Made by a program: the position numbers and the translations under genes. From the NCBI GenBank assembly GCA_035549195.1, contig DASZRK010000080.1:100376-164375 (forward strand): a stretch of 64,000 bases of DNA. The letters are read 5' to 3'. The stretch comes from a bacterium. GTDB lineage: Bacteria; Oederibacteriota; Muellerivitia; Muellerivitales; Muellerivitaceae. Shown here one piece after another: positions 1 through 9,763 of the stretch. The notes below the pieces were generated by a model. That model saw only the letters and a program-made list of their open reading frames with translations. It had not been told where the DNA came from and made no database searches. How positions within the stretch are numbered: the first letter of the stretch is position 1; each line of letters opens with the position of its first letter.

Positions 1-1
1 T

Positions 2-2402
<2,401 letters not shown>

Positions 2403-2415
2403 CCGATCTCGGATT

Positions 2416-2436
2416 GCCCGTTGCGGGCCTTCTTTT
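2416..2436 (+). terminator. possible weak intrinsic terminator after tgt
   Basis: GCCCG and CGGGC can pair around a TTG loop, followed by CTTCTTTT. The stem is only five pairs. The same bases could instead be the -35 region of the accA promoter; a very similar element lies before eno. Confidence 0.3.
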
Positions 2437-2450
2437 GACCCCCTTATAAT
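2421..2450 (+). promoter_or_regulatory. putative sigma70-type promoter for accA
   Basis: A perfect TATAAT lies at 2445-2450 with TTGCGG at 2421-2426, an 18-base spacer. The accA start is 30 bases downstream. The -35 is weak, so confidence rests on the -10 box and position. Confidence 0.5.
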
Positions 2451-2479
2451 GACGCCTCATTTTTAAGGGGTTCATTCCA

Positions 2480-3334
2480 TTGATCAAAACCGCTAAAACG
2501 AATCACATCTCGTCCAAAAAGACGGCACCAGAGCCTTCGGGCGCCTGGAAAAGGGTCCTCTTGGCCCGCCACCCCCAACGTCCCTATACCCTGGATTACG
2601 TCAAAAGGCTGATCACGGACTTCCAAGAGGTCCATGGGGACCGTGCCTTCAGCGACGACCAGGCGATCATGGCGGGGTTCGGTTTCTTGGGGAAACAACC
2701 GGTCTTCATCCTGGGCCATCAAAAGGGCCGCGAGATCAAAGAGAACATCAAACGGAATTTCGGCATGCCCAATCCGGAAGGCTACCGAAAGGCCTTACGG
2801 GTCATGAAGATGGCCGAAAAGTTCAAGAAGCCTCTTCTGACCTTCATCGATACACCCGGCGCCTACCCCGGATTGGGCGGGGAAGAACGCGGACAATCGG
2901 AAGCCATCGCCCGGAACCTGCTGGAAATGGCCAAGCTCAAGGTCCCCCTCGTCGCCTCGGTCATCGGGGAAGGCGGCAGCGGGGGTGCCCTGGGGATCGG
3001 GGTCGCCAACCGGGTCCTGATGATGGAGAATTCGGTCTATTCGGTCATCTCTCCCGAGGGTTGTGCCGCCATTCTTTGGAACGATCCCTCCAAGAGCCAC
3101 CAGGCCGCGGATGCGATGAGGATGACGGCCCAGGACTTGGTCGCCTTTAATATCGTGGATGAAGTGGTCCCGGAACCCGCGGGTGGCGCCCATTCGGACC
3201 ATGACTTGGCCGCCTCGAACCTCCGGAAGGCCATTGAAAAGAACCTTCATCCGCTCCTGAAGCTTTCTCCCTCCGCCCTGGAACAACAACGCTATGAGAA
3301 GTTCCGTTCCATGGGGGTTTTCCGAGAAAAGTGA
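2480..3334 (+). CDS. accA: acetyl-CoA carboxylase carboxyltransferase subunit alpha
   Basis: Forms the carboxyltransferase with AccD and moves CO2 from biotin to acetyl-CoA, the first step of fatty acid synthesis. It has 284 residues, shorter at the N-terminus than the roughly 320 of E. coli. Conserved blocks include FIDTPGAYPGLGGEERGQ and GEGGSGGALGIG, and SPEGCAAILW. The start is TTG at 2480 with AAGGGG about nine bases upstream. AccD and the biotin carrier are not in the window, but biotin ligase is (8202). The stop overlaps the next start as GTGA, suggesting translational coupling. Confidence 0.95.
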   Translation: MIKTAKTNHISSKKTAPEPSGAWKRVLLARHPQRPYTLDYVKRLITDFQEVHGDRAFSDDQAIMAGFGFLGKQPVFILGHQKGREIKENIKRNFGMPNPEGYRKALRVMKMAEKFKKPLLTFIDTPGAYPGLGGEERGQSEAIARNLLEMAKLKVPLVASVIGEGGSGGALGIGVANRVLMMENSVYSVISPEGCAAILWNDPSKSHQAADAMRMTAQDLVAFNIVDEVVPEPAGGAHSDHDLAASNLRKAIEKNLHPLLKLSPSALEQQRYEKFRSMGVFREK

Positions 3335-4053
3335 CACTTTTTTCCCCCCGTTCCTTCCTGGTCTTTTGCCCTGTTTTCCTTTCCCTCTCCATCGTTCTGG
3401 GGACCACATCCGCTTGGGCCAAGCCCCTGGTGGTGGTCGATGCGGCCCATGGCGGTTCTGAAAGCGGGGTCAAGGCCGGCGGCGAGGTGGAGAAGGACTG
3501 GAACGTCCGGTTCGCCAAGGCCCTGGAGAAGGCCCTGGTGGCCCAAGGAATGGACGTGGTCCAGGCCCGTCAAGGGGACGAGACCCTGCCGATCGAGAAG
3601 CGGGCGGAGACCATCAATGCGACCCAAGCCTCCGCGGTGATCGTCCTGCATGCTGAGCGTGACCGTAACGACTGGATCAAGGCCCCTTGCGTCGTCGTCG
3701 AGCCGCCGACCCAATCGACCGAGTTCACCGAGGCCGCCCGATGGGGGGCGACCCCGCCTTCCCTTTACCGGGCCAGCCTTCGGTTAGCCCGTGCGTTGGG
3801 CAAGGCCTTCGGGGTGGGGACGGACCTCTCGGTCCTGTCGGACAGCCGGGGTCTTCCGGGAGAGGTGACCACCTTCACGGGACACCTCTATTGCCTCCCC
3901 CACCAGAGCCTGCGCTACCTGACCCTTCCTTCCGTGGTCGTGGTCCCGATGTTCCTGACCTCCGCTTCCGACGTCAAAAAATTCTCAGCCTCCTCGGAAG
4001 TGGATGATTTCGCCCAAAAGGTCGCCCGGGGCGTTGCGGAGTACGTCCAATGA
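3331..4053 (+). CDS. exported N-acetylmuramoyl-L-alanine amidase-like protein, active site incomplete
   Basis: A 240-residue protein with a signal peptide (about residues 1-30, ending TSAWA). It matches the Amidase_3 (AmiC/CwlM) fold: VVVDAAHGG gives zinc ligand His40, GGEVEKDW gives Glu54, and VIVLHAE gives His107. The family's late catalytic glutamate (in P-A-V-L-V-E-x-G-F) falls on Val205 in LPSVVVVPMFL, so hydrolysis may be lost. It sits between accA and a GerMN-domain gene, with 4-base overlaps on both sides. It could be a peptidoglycan-binding or regulatory pseudoenzyme; the fold call is good, the activity is doubtful. Confidence 0.7.
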   Translation: MTLFSPRSFLVFCPVFLSLSIVLGTTSAWAKPLVVVDAAHGGSESGVKAGGEVEKDWNVRFAKALEKALVAQGMDVVQARQGDETLPIEKRAETINATQASAVIVLHAERDRNDWIKAPCVVVEPPTQSTEFTEAARWGATPPSLYRASLRLARALGKAFGVGTDLSVLSDSRGLPGEVTTFTGHLYCLPHQSLRYLTLPSVVVVPMFLTSASDVKKFSASSEVDDFAQKVARGVAEYVQ

Positions 4054-4643
4054 AGCGTCCCCTTCCCATCCCCATCGTGGCTCTCGGTGGGTTGGTCGTC
4101 CTGTCGGTGGTGGTCCTTTTCTGGCTCCATGGGCGTGGGCACCATGGGGCGGGACCGGTCAAGCACGCCGCCACCGCGCCTCTTTATGAACCGGGGGACA
4201 AGCCCGCGACCCTCTATCTGCGGGCCTTGGACACGGAAACGGGCAAGCTGGTCAATCAGACGGCCGTCATCCGGGCGAGCCGCCTCAGGGCCAACCAGGT
4301 CAAACAGCTTCTGATGGCATTCCTCGATGGGGCCCGGTCGGGAAAGGTGCAGGTCCCTGTCCCGGAGGGCCTGGCCTTGAACGAGTTCTACCTGACCCCC
4401 TCGGGCCAAGCGGTGGTAGACCTTTCCACGGAAGGGGTCCGGAAGGACCATGTGGGATTTTTCGAGGAAGCCTTGCTGGTGCGGTGCCTGGTTGATACCT
4501 TGGACGGAAATTTCTTCGAGGTGCACTCGGTCAAGATCCTTTTGGATGGGCAGGAGGTCCCAAGCCTCTTCGGGCATTATGCCTTGGGGACCAGTGAAGC
4601 CAATATGGCCTCCACGGCCGCGGGGACCTCGCCCGTCGACTAG
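4050..4643 (+). CDS. GerMN-domain membrane-anchored protein
   Basis: 197 residues with one N-terminal membrane helix (about residues 8-27), then a GerMN domain. The domain's features are visible: a YLRALDTETGKLV strand, RANQVKQLLMAFLDG helix, and later LNEFYLTPSGQAVVDLS and LVDTL with VKILLDGQEV. GerMN domains occur in spore-germination proteins but also widely in non-sporulating bacteria, often near amidases, and are thought to act in the cell envelope. No sporulation genes are seen here, so a general envelope role with the preceding amidase-like protein is inferred. Starts by ATGA overlap. Confidence 0.75.
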   Translation: MKRPLPIPIVALGGLVVLSVVVLFWLHGRGHHGAGPVKHAATAPLYEPGDKPATLYLRALDTETGKLVNQTAVIRASRLRANQVKQLLMAFLDGARSGKVQVPVPEGLALNEFYLTPSGQAVVDLSTEGVRKDHVGFFEEALLVRCLVDTLDGNFFEVHSVKILLDGQEVPSLFGHYALGTSEANMASTAAGTSPVD

Positions 4644-4696
4644 CGGAAAGGGCGCCCCCCAGGGTCCGCCCCATCAATATTCCCGAGGGATTCCGG

Positions 4697-7354
4697 ATGG
4701 AACAAGAAATGAACCTGCCTTCGGCCTATGAACCGAAGGATGTCGAGGCCAAGTGGTACCCCCTTTGGGAAGCTTCGGGCGATTTCCGGGCCGAGGACCG
4801 GTCGTCCAAACCCGCCTTTTGCATGGTCATGCCCCCTCCCAACGTCACCGGCAGCCTCCACATGGGCCACGCCCTCAACGACACCCTGCAGGACCTGATC
4901 GCCCGGTTCAAACGCATGCGGGGCTTCAACGTCCTTTGGTTGCCGGGGGTGGACCACGCCGGGATCGCCACTCAGAACGTGGTGGAGCGGGTCCTTAAAA
5001 AAGAAGGGAAGAGCCGCCATGACCTGGGCCGGGAGGCCTTCATTCGGAAGGTCTGGGAATGGAAGGAGAAGTACGGCGCCACCATCAACCAACAGATCCG
5101 CAAGATGGGCGCTTCCTGCGACTGGAGCCGCGGCCGGTTCACCATGGACGAGGGCCTCTCCAAGGCGGTCCAACAGGTCTTCATCAGCCTTTACAACGAA
5201 AAGCTCATCGTCCAGGACTATTACCTCATCAATTGGTGTCCCCACTGCCGCACGGCCCTCTCCGACATTGAAGTGGAGCACAAGCCGGTCCACGGGAATT
5301 TCTACCATCTCCGATACCCTTTCGCCCATGACCCGTCCCAGGGGCTTGAAGTGGCCACCACCCGTCCCGAGACCCTGTTGGGGGATACGGCGGTGGCCGT
5401 CCATCCGGAGGACGGGCGTTACGCGGGACTCGAAGGGAAGTCGGTCCTCCTTCCCCTCTTGGGCCGGAAGATCCCGGTCCTGAAGGATGCCTATGTCGAC
5501 AAGGAATTCGGAACGGGGGTGGTCAAGATCACCCCGGCCCATGACTTCAACGATTTCCAGGTGGGGAACCGGCACAAGCTGGAACGCATCAATATCCTGA
5601 ACCCGGATGGGACCCTGAACGAGAACGCGGGCCCCTATCAAGGGATGGACCGTTTCGCGGCCCGCAAAAAGATCGTGGCCGACCTGGAGGCCGGCGGTTT
5701 CCTCCTGAAGGTCGAACCCCATGAGCACAACGTGGGCCATTGCTACCGCTGCGGGACGGTGGTGGAACCTTATTATTCCAAGCAGTGGTTCGTCCGGATG
5801 AAGCCCCTGGCCGAGAAGGCCTTGCAGGCCGTGGCCGAGGGGAAGACCAAATTCGTCCCCGAGATGTGGCGGGGTGAATACGAGAGATGGCTGTCCAATA
5901 TCCAGGATTGGTGCATCAGCCGCCAGATCTGGTGGGGTCACCGCATCCCGGTCTACAACTGCACTTCCTGCGGCAACCAAGTGGCGGCGGCCGAGACGCC
6001 GGGCCCTTGCGCCAAGTGCAAGGCGTCGGCCTGGGAACAGGACCCGGACGTGCTGGATACCTGGTTCTCCTCGGGGCTTTGGCCCTTCTCAACGCTGGGG
6101 TGGCCCGATCCGATGGCCCAGGACCTGAAGACCTTCTACCCGACCTCCGTGCTGGTGACCAGTTGGGACATCCTGTTCTTCTGGGTGGCCCGCATGATGA
6201 TGATGGGTCTCAAGTTCATGGGGGACGTGCCTTTCCGGGAGGTCTATATCTATTCTTTGGTGGCCGATGAGGACGGGAAGAAGATGAGCAAGTCGAAGGG
6301 CAACGTGGTGGACCCCCTGGAGATCATCGAGAAGCATGGTTGCGACGCCCTCCGGTTCACCCTGACGAGCATCGAGACCAAACAACGTTATGTGGCCCTG
6401 ACGCCTCAGAAGCTCGAATCCTCCCGTAACTTCGTGAACAAGCTCTACAACGCCACAAGATTCGTGCTGTTGGGCCTGTCCGACGGCACGGCGTTGAAGC
6501 CCCTGACCCCGTCCGACCACGGGAGCCTCCGTTTGGAGGACCGTTGGATCCTGTCCCGGCTCTCGAAAGTGACCGCCGAAGTGACCCAGGACTATGAACG
6601 CTACCGGGTGGCCGAACTATCGGCCACCCTCTATCGTTTCGTTTGGAACGAGTTCTGTGATTGGTACCTGGAGAGCGTGAAGCCCCGCCTTTACGCCCTG
6701 GCCGGGTCCCCGGAAAAGACCTTGGCCGCCTCGATGGTAGTGACCGTCCTGGAGGGGATCCTCAGGCTCCTGCATCCGGTGACCCCCTTCGTGACCGAGG
6801 AGCTTTGGCATAAGCTGCCGGGCCGCTCCGAAAGCATCATGAGGTCGCCCTGGCCCGATCCCAAGGACTACCCGGTGGACGAGAAGGCCCTGGAGGAATT
6901 CGCCTTCCTCCAGGAGGTCGTGACGGGCATCCGGACCAGCCGAAGTGAATTGAACGTTCCGCCCTCGGCCCAGGTGAAGGTCTCCTATCAAGGGGCGGCC
7001 CTGGCTTTCTCGGCCGGGTCCGCCCAGGAATCCCTCCTCAAACCCCTTGGCCGGGTCCAGGACTACGGGCCGGCGAAGGAACGCCCGGTCAAGACCGCGC
7101 TGGTGGTGGTCAAGGGCGGGGAACTCTATCTTCATTTGGAGGGCCTCATTGACCTGAAGGCGGAGGCCGCCAAACAGGTCAAGGAGCGGGAGAAGCTGGC
7201 CAAGTACGTCCAAACCATCGAAGGCAAGCTCCGCAACGAGTCCTTCGTCAAGAATGCCCCGGTCGAATTGGTCGATGCCGAAAAGGCGAAACTGAGGGAG
7301 ACCCAGGAGAAGATCGCCCGGATCGAGAACAACCTGAAGTTCCTGGAAAATTGA
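4697..7354 (+). CDS. valS: valyl-tRNA synthetase
   Basis: Class I synthetase charging tRNA-Val, 885 residues, full length. The HIGH-type signature is PPPNVTGSLHMGH near residue 50, the editing domain has TTRPETLLGDTAV, and KMSKSKGN lies near residue 530. A C-terminal coiled-coil arm, rich in Lys/Glu (about residues 815-885), is typical for ValRS. The ATG at 4697 has GAGGGA six bases upstream. Its stop overlaps the TTG start of nadC. A cysteine-rich insert at about residues 415-440 (CTSCGNQ, CAKCKA) may bind zinc. Confidence 0.97.
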   Translation: MEQEMNLPSAYEPKDVEAKWYPLWEASGDFRAEDRSSKPAFCMVMPPPNVTGSLHMGHALNDTLQDLIARFKRMRGFNVLWLPGVDHAGIATQNVVERVLKKEGKSRHDLGREAFIRKVWEWKEKYGATINQQIRKMGASCDWSRGRFTMDEGLSKAVQQVFISLYNEKLIVQDYYLINWCPHCRTALSDIEVEHKPVHGNFYHLRYPFAHDPSQGLEVATTRPETLLGDTAVAVHPEDGRYAGLEGKSVLLPLLGRKIPVLKDAYVDKEFGTGVVKITPAHDFNDFQVGNRHKLERINILNPDGTLNENAGPYQGMDRFAARKKIVADLEAGGFLLKVEPHEHNVGHCYRCGTVVEPYYSKQWFVRMKPLAEKALQAVAEGKTKFVPEMWRGEYERWLSNIQDWCISRQIWWGHRIPVYNCTSCGNQVAAAETPGPCAKCKASAWEQDPDVLDTWFSSGLWPFSTLGWPDPMAQDLKTFYPTSVLVTSWDILFFWVARMMMMGLKFMGDVPFREVYIYSLVADEDGKKMSKSKGNVVDPLEIIEKHGCDALRFTLTSIETKQRYVALTPQKLESSRNFVNKLYNATRFVLLGLSDGTALKPLTPSDHGSLRLEDRWILSRLSKVTAEVTQDYERYRVAELSATLYRFVWNEFCDWYLESVKPRLYALAGSPEKTLAASMVVTVLEGILRLLHPVTPFVTEELWHKLPGRSESIMRSPWPDPKDYPVDEKALEEFAFLQEVVTGIRTSRSELNVPPSAQVKVSYQGAALAFSAGSAQESLLKPLGRVQDYGPAKERPVKTALVVVKGGELYLHLEGLIDLKAEAAKQVKEREKLAKYVQTIEGKLRNESFVKNAPVELVDAEKAKLRETQEKIARIENNLKFLEN

Positions 7355-8205
7355 ACTTGAGGACCCTCCAGGCCCCCGGGCTCCAGGAAATTCGGCCGCT
7401 GCTCCAGAAGGCCCTCCGGGAGGATGGCGCTTGGGCCGACCGGACCACCAGGGGGGTGGTGCCTGCGGGTGCCAGGGCCCGGGTCGAACTTCTTTGCAAA
7501 TCGAACGGTGTGCTGGCGGGATTGCCTTTCTTTATTGAAACCTTGCGGCTGATGGAGCCCCGGGCCAAGTTCCGGCCCCTTGCCCGTGACGGTCAAAGAT
7601 TGAAGGCCGGACAAAGGGCCCTTTGGATCGAAGGGAAGGCCCGGGGTCTCCTGTCGGCCGAAAGGACCGCTTTGAACCTTTTGAGCAGGCTTTCGGGGAT
7701 CGCCACCCTGACCCGGAGGTTCCGGGAAAAATTGGGAATTGCGCGTCTCTATGACACCCGAAAGACCACCCCCCTGTGGCGCGAGTTGGAGCGTTATGCG
7801 GTTCGGGTGGGCGGCGGGTTGAACCATCGGTTCAATTTGGCCTCTCAAGTGCTCATCAAGGACAATCACCTGAAATTAGGCGGCGGGGTCTATGCTTCGG
7901 TCCGGGCCGCCCGGAAAAGATACGGCCCGGGGGAATTCATCGAGGTCGAAGTGGAAGATTTCGTGGAAGCCTCCGAAGCCCTAAGGGCCGGGGCCGACAT
8001 GATCCTGGTGGATAATGCCGATCCGCGTCTGTTGAAAAAGGTCCTGGCCCTGGTGAAGGGGAAAATGGGGGTCGAGGTCTCGGGTGGGCTGACCCTGTCC
8101 AACATCCATCGTTATGCCGCCTTGAAGGCGGACCGGTTCTCCTCGGGCTCCCTGACCCATTCGGCCCCGTCCCTGGATTTTTCGCTGGAGTTCCATCCCC
8201 TTTGA
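7351..8205 (+). CDS. nadC: nicotinate-nucleotide pyrophosphorylase (quinolinate phosphoribosyltransferase)
   Basis: Makes nicotinate mononucleotide from quinolinate and PRPP in de novo NAD synthesis. The 284-residue protein shows ALREDGAWADRTT near the N-terminus, the substrate-binding TRKTTPLWRELERYAVRVGGG block, LIKDNH and EVEVEDF. The TTG start overlaps the valS stop as TTGA. No nadA or nadB is in the window. The placement between valS and birA looks like a housekeeping operon. Confidence 0.95.
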   Translation: MNLRTLQAPGLQEIRPLLQKALREDGAWADRTTRGVVPAGARARVELLCKSNGVLAGLPFFIETLRLMEPRAKFRPLARDGQRLKAGQRALWIEGKARGLLSAERTALNLLSRLSGIATLTRRFREKLGIARLYDTRKTTPLWRELERYAVRVGGGLNHRFNLASQVLIKDNHLKLGGGVYASVRAARKRYGPGEFIEVEVEDFVEASEALRAGADMILVDNADPRLLKKVLALVKGKMGVEVSGGLTLSNIHRYAALKADRFSSGSLTHSAPSLDFSLEFHPL

Positions 8206-9011
8206 ACCCCTTCCGGAGGACGACCTTGGGCCCGGCCATCCGCGCCGGCCGGTTCGGCTCCGTCCTTCTTTCCTTTTCCGAGATCGATTCGACCAACCGT
8301 CTCTTGTTGGACCTGGCGGCCCAGGGTTATCCCGAAGGGACGGTGGTCCAGGCCGATTCCCAGACCCGGGGCAGGGGAAGGCAGGGGCGCCGTTGGATCA
8401 CCCCGCCGGGACGGGCCTTGGCTTTTTCCCTGCTTCTACGGCCCCGATCGTCGCCCAAGGACCTTCCTTGGGTGACCTTGATGGCCGCGGTGGCGGTGGC
8501 CCGATGCCTGGAGACCTTCCGGGTCCGGGCGGGGATCAAGTGGCCCAACGACCTGCTCTTGAACGACAAGAAGGTTTGCGGGATTTTGACCGAAGTGGGT
8601 CCTTCCCGGGATAATAGGCCGTCGATCGTATTGGGAGTGGGGCTCAATGTGAACCAGGTCGCGAAGGATTTTCCGCCCGGACTTCGGAAGGCCGCGACCA
8701 GCCTTCAAATGGCCACGAAGAGGACCTGGGACCGGCAGAAGCTCCTGGGCCGGCTCCTGGATCATCTGGAGGAAGGGTACGAGGACCTTCTCCATGGACG
8801 GATCGACCGGTTGAGCGAACAATGGGGAAAGAGGAACGTGACGCTGGGCCGGGAGGTGCGGCTCACCCAAGGCAAGCGGAGCATCACGGGTATGGCCTTG
8901 GGCTTGGACCGTAACGGGGCCCTTCTCCTGAGTCTCAAGACCGGAGAGGTCCAAAGGGTCCTTTCCGGGGATGTCACCTTTCGGGCCAAGGGCCACAAGG
9001 GGATCGCGTGA
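8202..9011 (+). CDS. birA: biotin--[acetyl-CoA-carboxylase] ligase
   Basis: Attaches biotin to the carrier protein of acetyl-CoA carboxylase. It has 269 residues with SEIDSTNRLL, the biotinyl-AMP loop TRGRGRQGRRW at about residue 55, KWPNDLLLNDKKVCGILTE, and a small C-terminal beta domain. It lacks the N-terminal DNA-binding winged helix of bifunctional BirA, so it is probably enzymatic only. The TTG start overlaps nadC as TTGA. Its presence a few genes after accA is functionally coherent. Confidence 0.94.
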   Translation: MNPFRRTTLGPAIRAGRFGSVLLSFSEIDSTNRLLLDLAAQGYPEGTVVQADSQTRGRGRQGRRWITPPGRALAFSLLLRPRSSPKDLPWVTLMAAVAVARCLETFRVRAGIKWPNDLLLNDKKVCGILTEVGPSRDNRPSIVLGVGLNVNQVAKDFPPGLRKAATSLQMATKRTWDRQKLLGRLLDHLEEGYEDLLHGRIDRLSEQWGKRNVTLGREVRLTQGKRSITGMALGLDRNGALLLSLKTGEVQRVLSGDVTFRAKGHKGIA

Positions 9012-9763
9012 TCTGGACCTTACTGGTTGGGAATACCCGTACCGTCGCCTCCTTGATGGAAGGGAGCCGCATCCTTTCCCGGCTGTGGGTGCCGACCGCG
9101 CGACTCCGGACACGCATGGGGCCCCCTTCATTCTTCGGGAAACTGGCCAAGCGAAAGAGGGTGGAGGGTTTTCTGATCGCCAGCGTGGTGCCGCCTTTGG
9201 ACCCTCTCCTTCGGAAGTCCTCGCAAAAGATTTTGGGCCTGGAACCCCATTTCGTGACCCACCGGAGCCCTTTGGGGGGGCGGGTCGGGGTGCTCAAGCC
9301 CTCCCAGGCAGGCGCGGACCGTTTGGCCAACGCAGTGGCGGCCCGGGAGCTCTATGGCCAACCCTCCATTGTCGTGGACTATGGGACGGGGACGACCTTC
9401 GATGTGGTGGACCGGAGGGGGGCCTATGTGGGTGGGGCCATTCTGCCGGGTATCGGGATATCCCTCCGGGCACTGCATGATTTCACAGCCAAGATTCCCA
9501 TGGTCCCTTTTGAGAGGACCCACCAAGTGGTCGGGCGGACGACGGAAGCCGCGGTCCGTTCCGGCGTCTATTACGGGGCCATCGGCACGACGCGGGAACT
9601 TCTTCGGGAGATACGCCGGGAAATAGGCCCCCGGGCACCCGCCATCGCCACCGGCGGCTGGTGCCGACTTTTCCGTTCTTCGGGACTTTTTGACCATATC
9701 GATCCGGACCTGACCCAAAAGGGCATGGCCCTCATCTGGCGGAACCTCCATGCGCTCGATTGA
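9008..9763 (+). CDS. coaX: type III pantothenate kinase
   Basis: Phosphorylates pantothenate, the first step of coenzyme A synthesis. It is 251 residues long with GADRLANAV (Asp104, the catalytic aspartate region), VDYGTGTTFDVV, GGAILPGI and IATGG. The N-terminal D-x-G-N-T motif reads LVGNT: the aspartate is Leu6. This is unusual for an active enzyme, although the other motifs are intact. The birA-coaX pair is common in bacteria. The GTG start overlaps birA as GTGA. Confidence 0.88.
   Translation: MIWTLLVGNTRTVASLMEGSRILSRLWVPTARLRTRMGPPSFFGKLAKRKRVEGFLIASVVPPLDPLLRKSSQKILGLEPHFVTHRSPLGGRVGVLKPSQAGADRLANAVAARELYGQPSIVVDYGTGTTFDVVDRRGAYVGGAILPGIGISLRALHDFTAKIPMVPFERTHQVVGRTTEAAVRSGVYYGAIGTTRELLREIRREIGPRAPAIATGGWCRLFRSSGLFDHIDPDLTQKGMALIWRNLHALD

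Noticed and set aside
4640-5980. Long - strand frame across valS
   Set aside because: Shadow of a clear valyl-tRNA synthetase; long antisense frames are common in GC-rich DNA.
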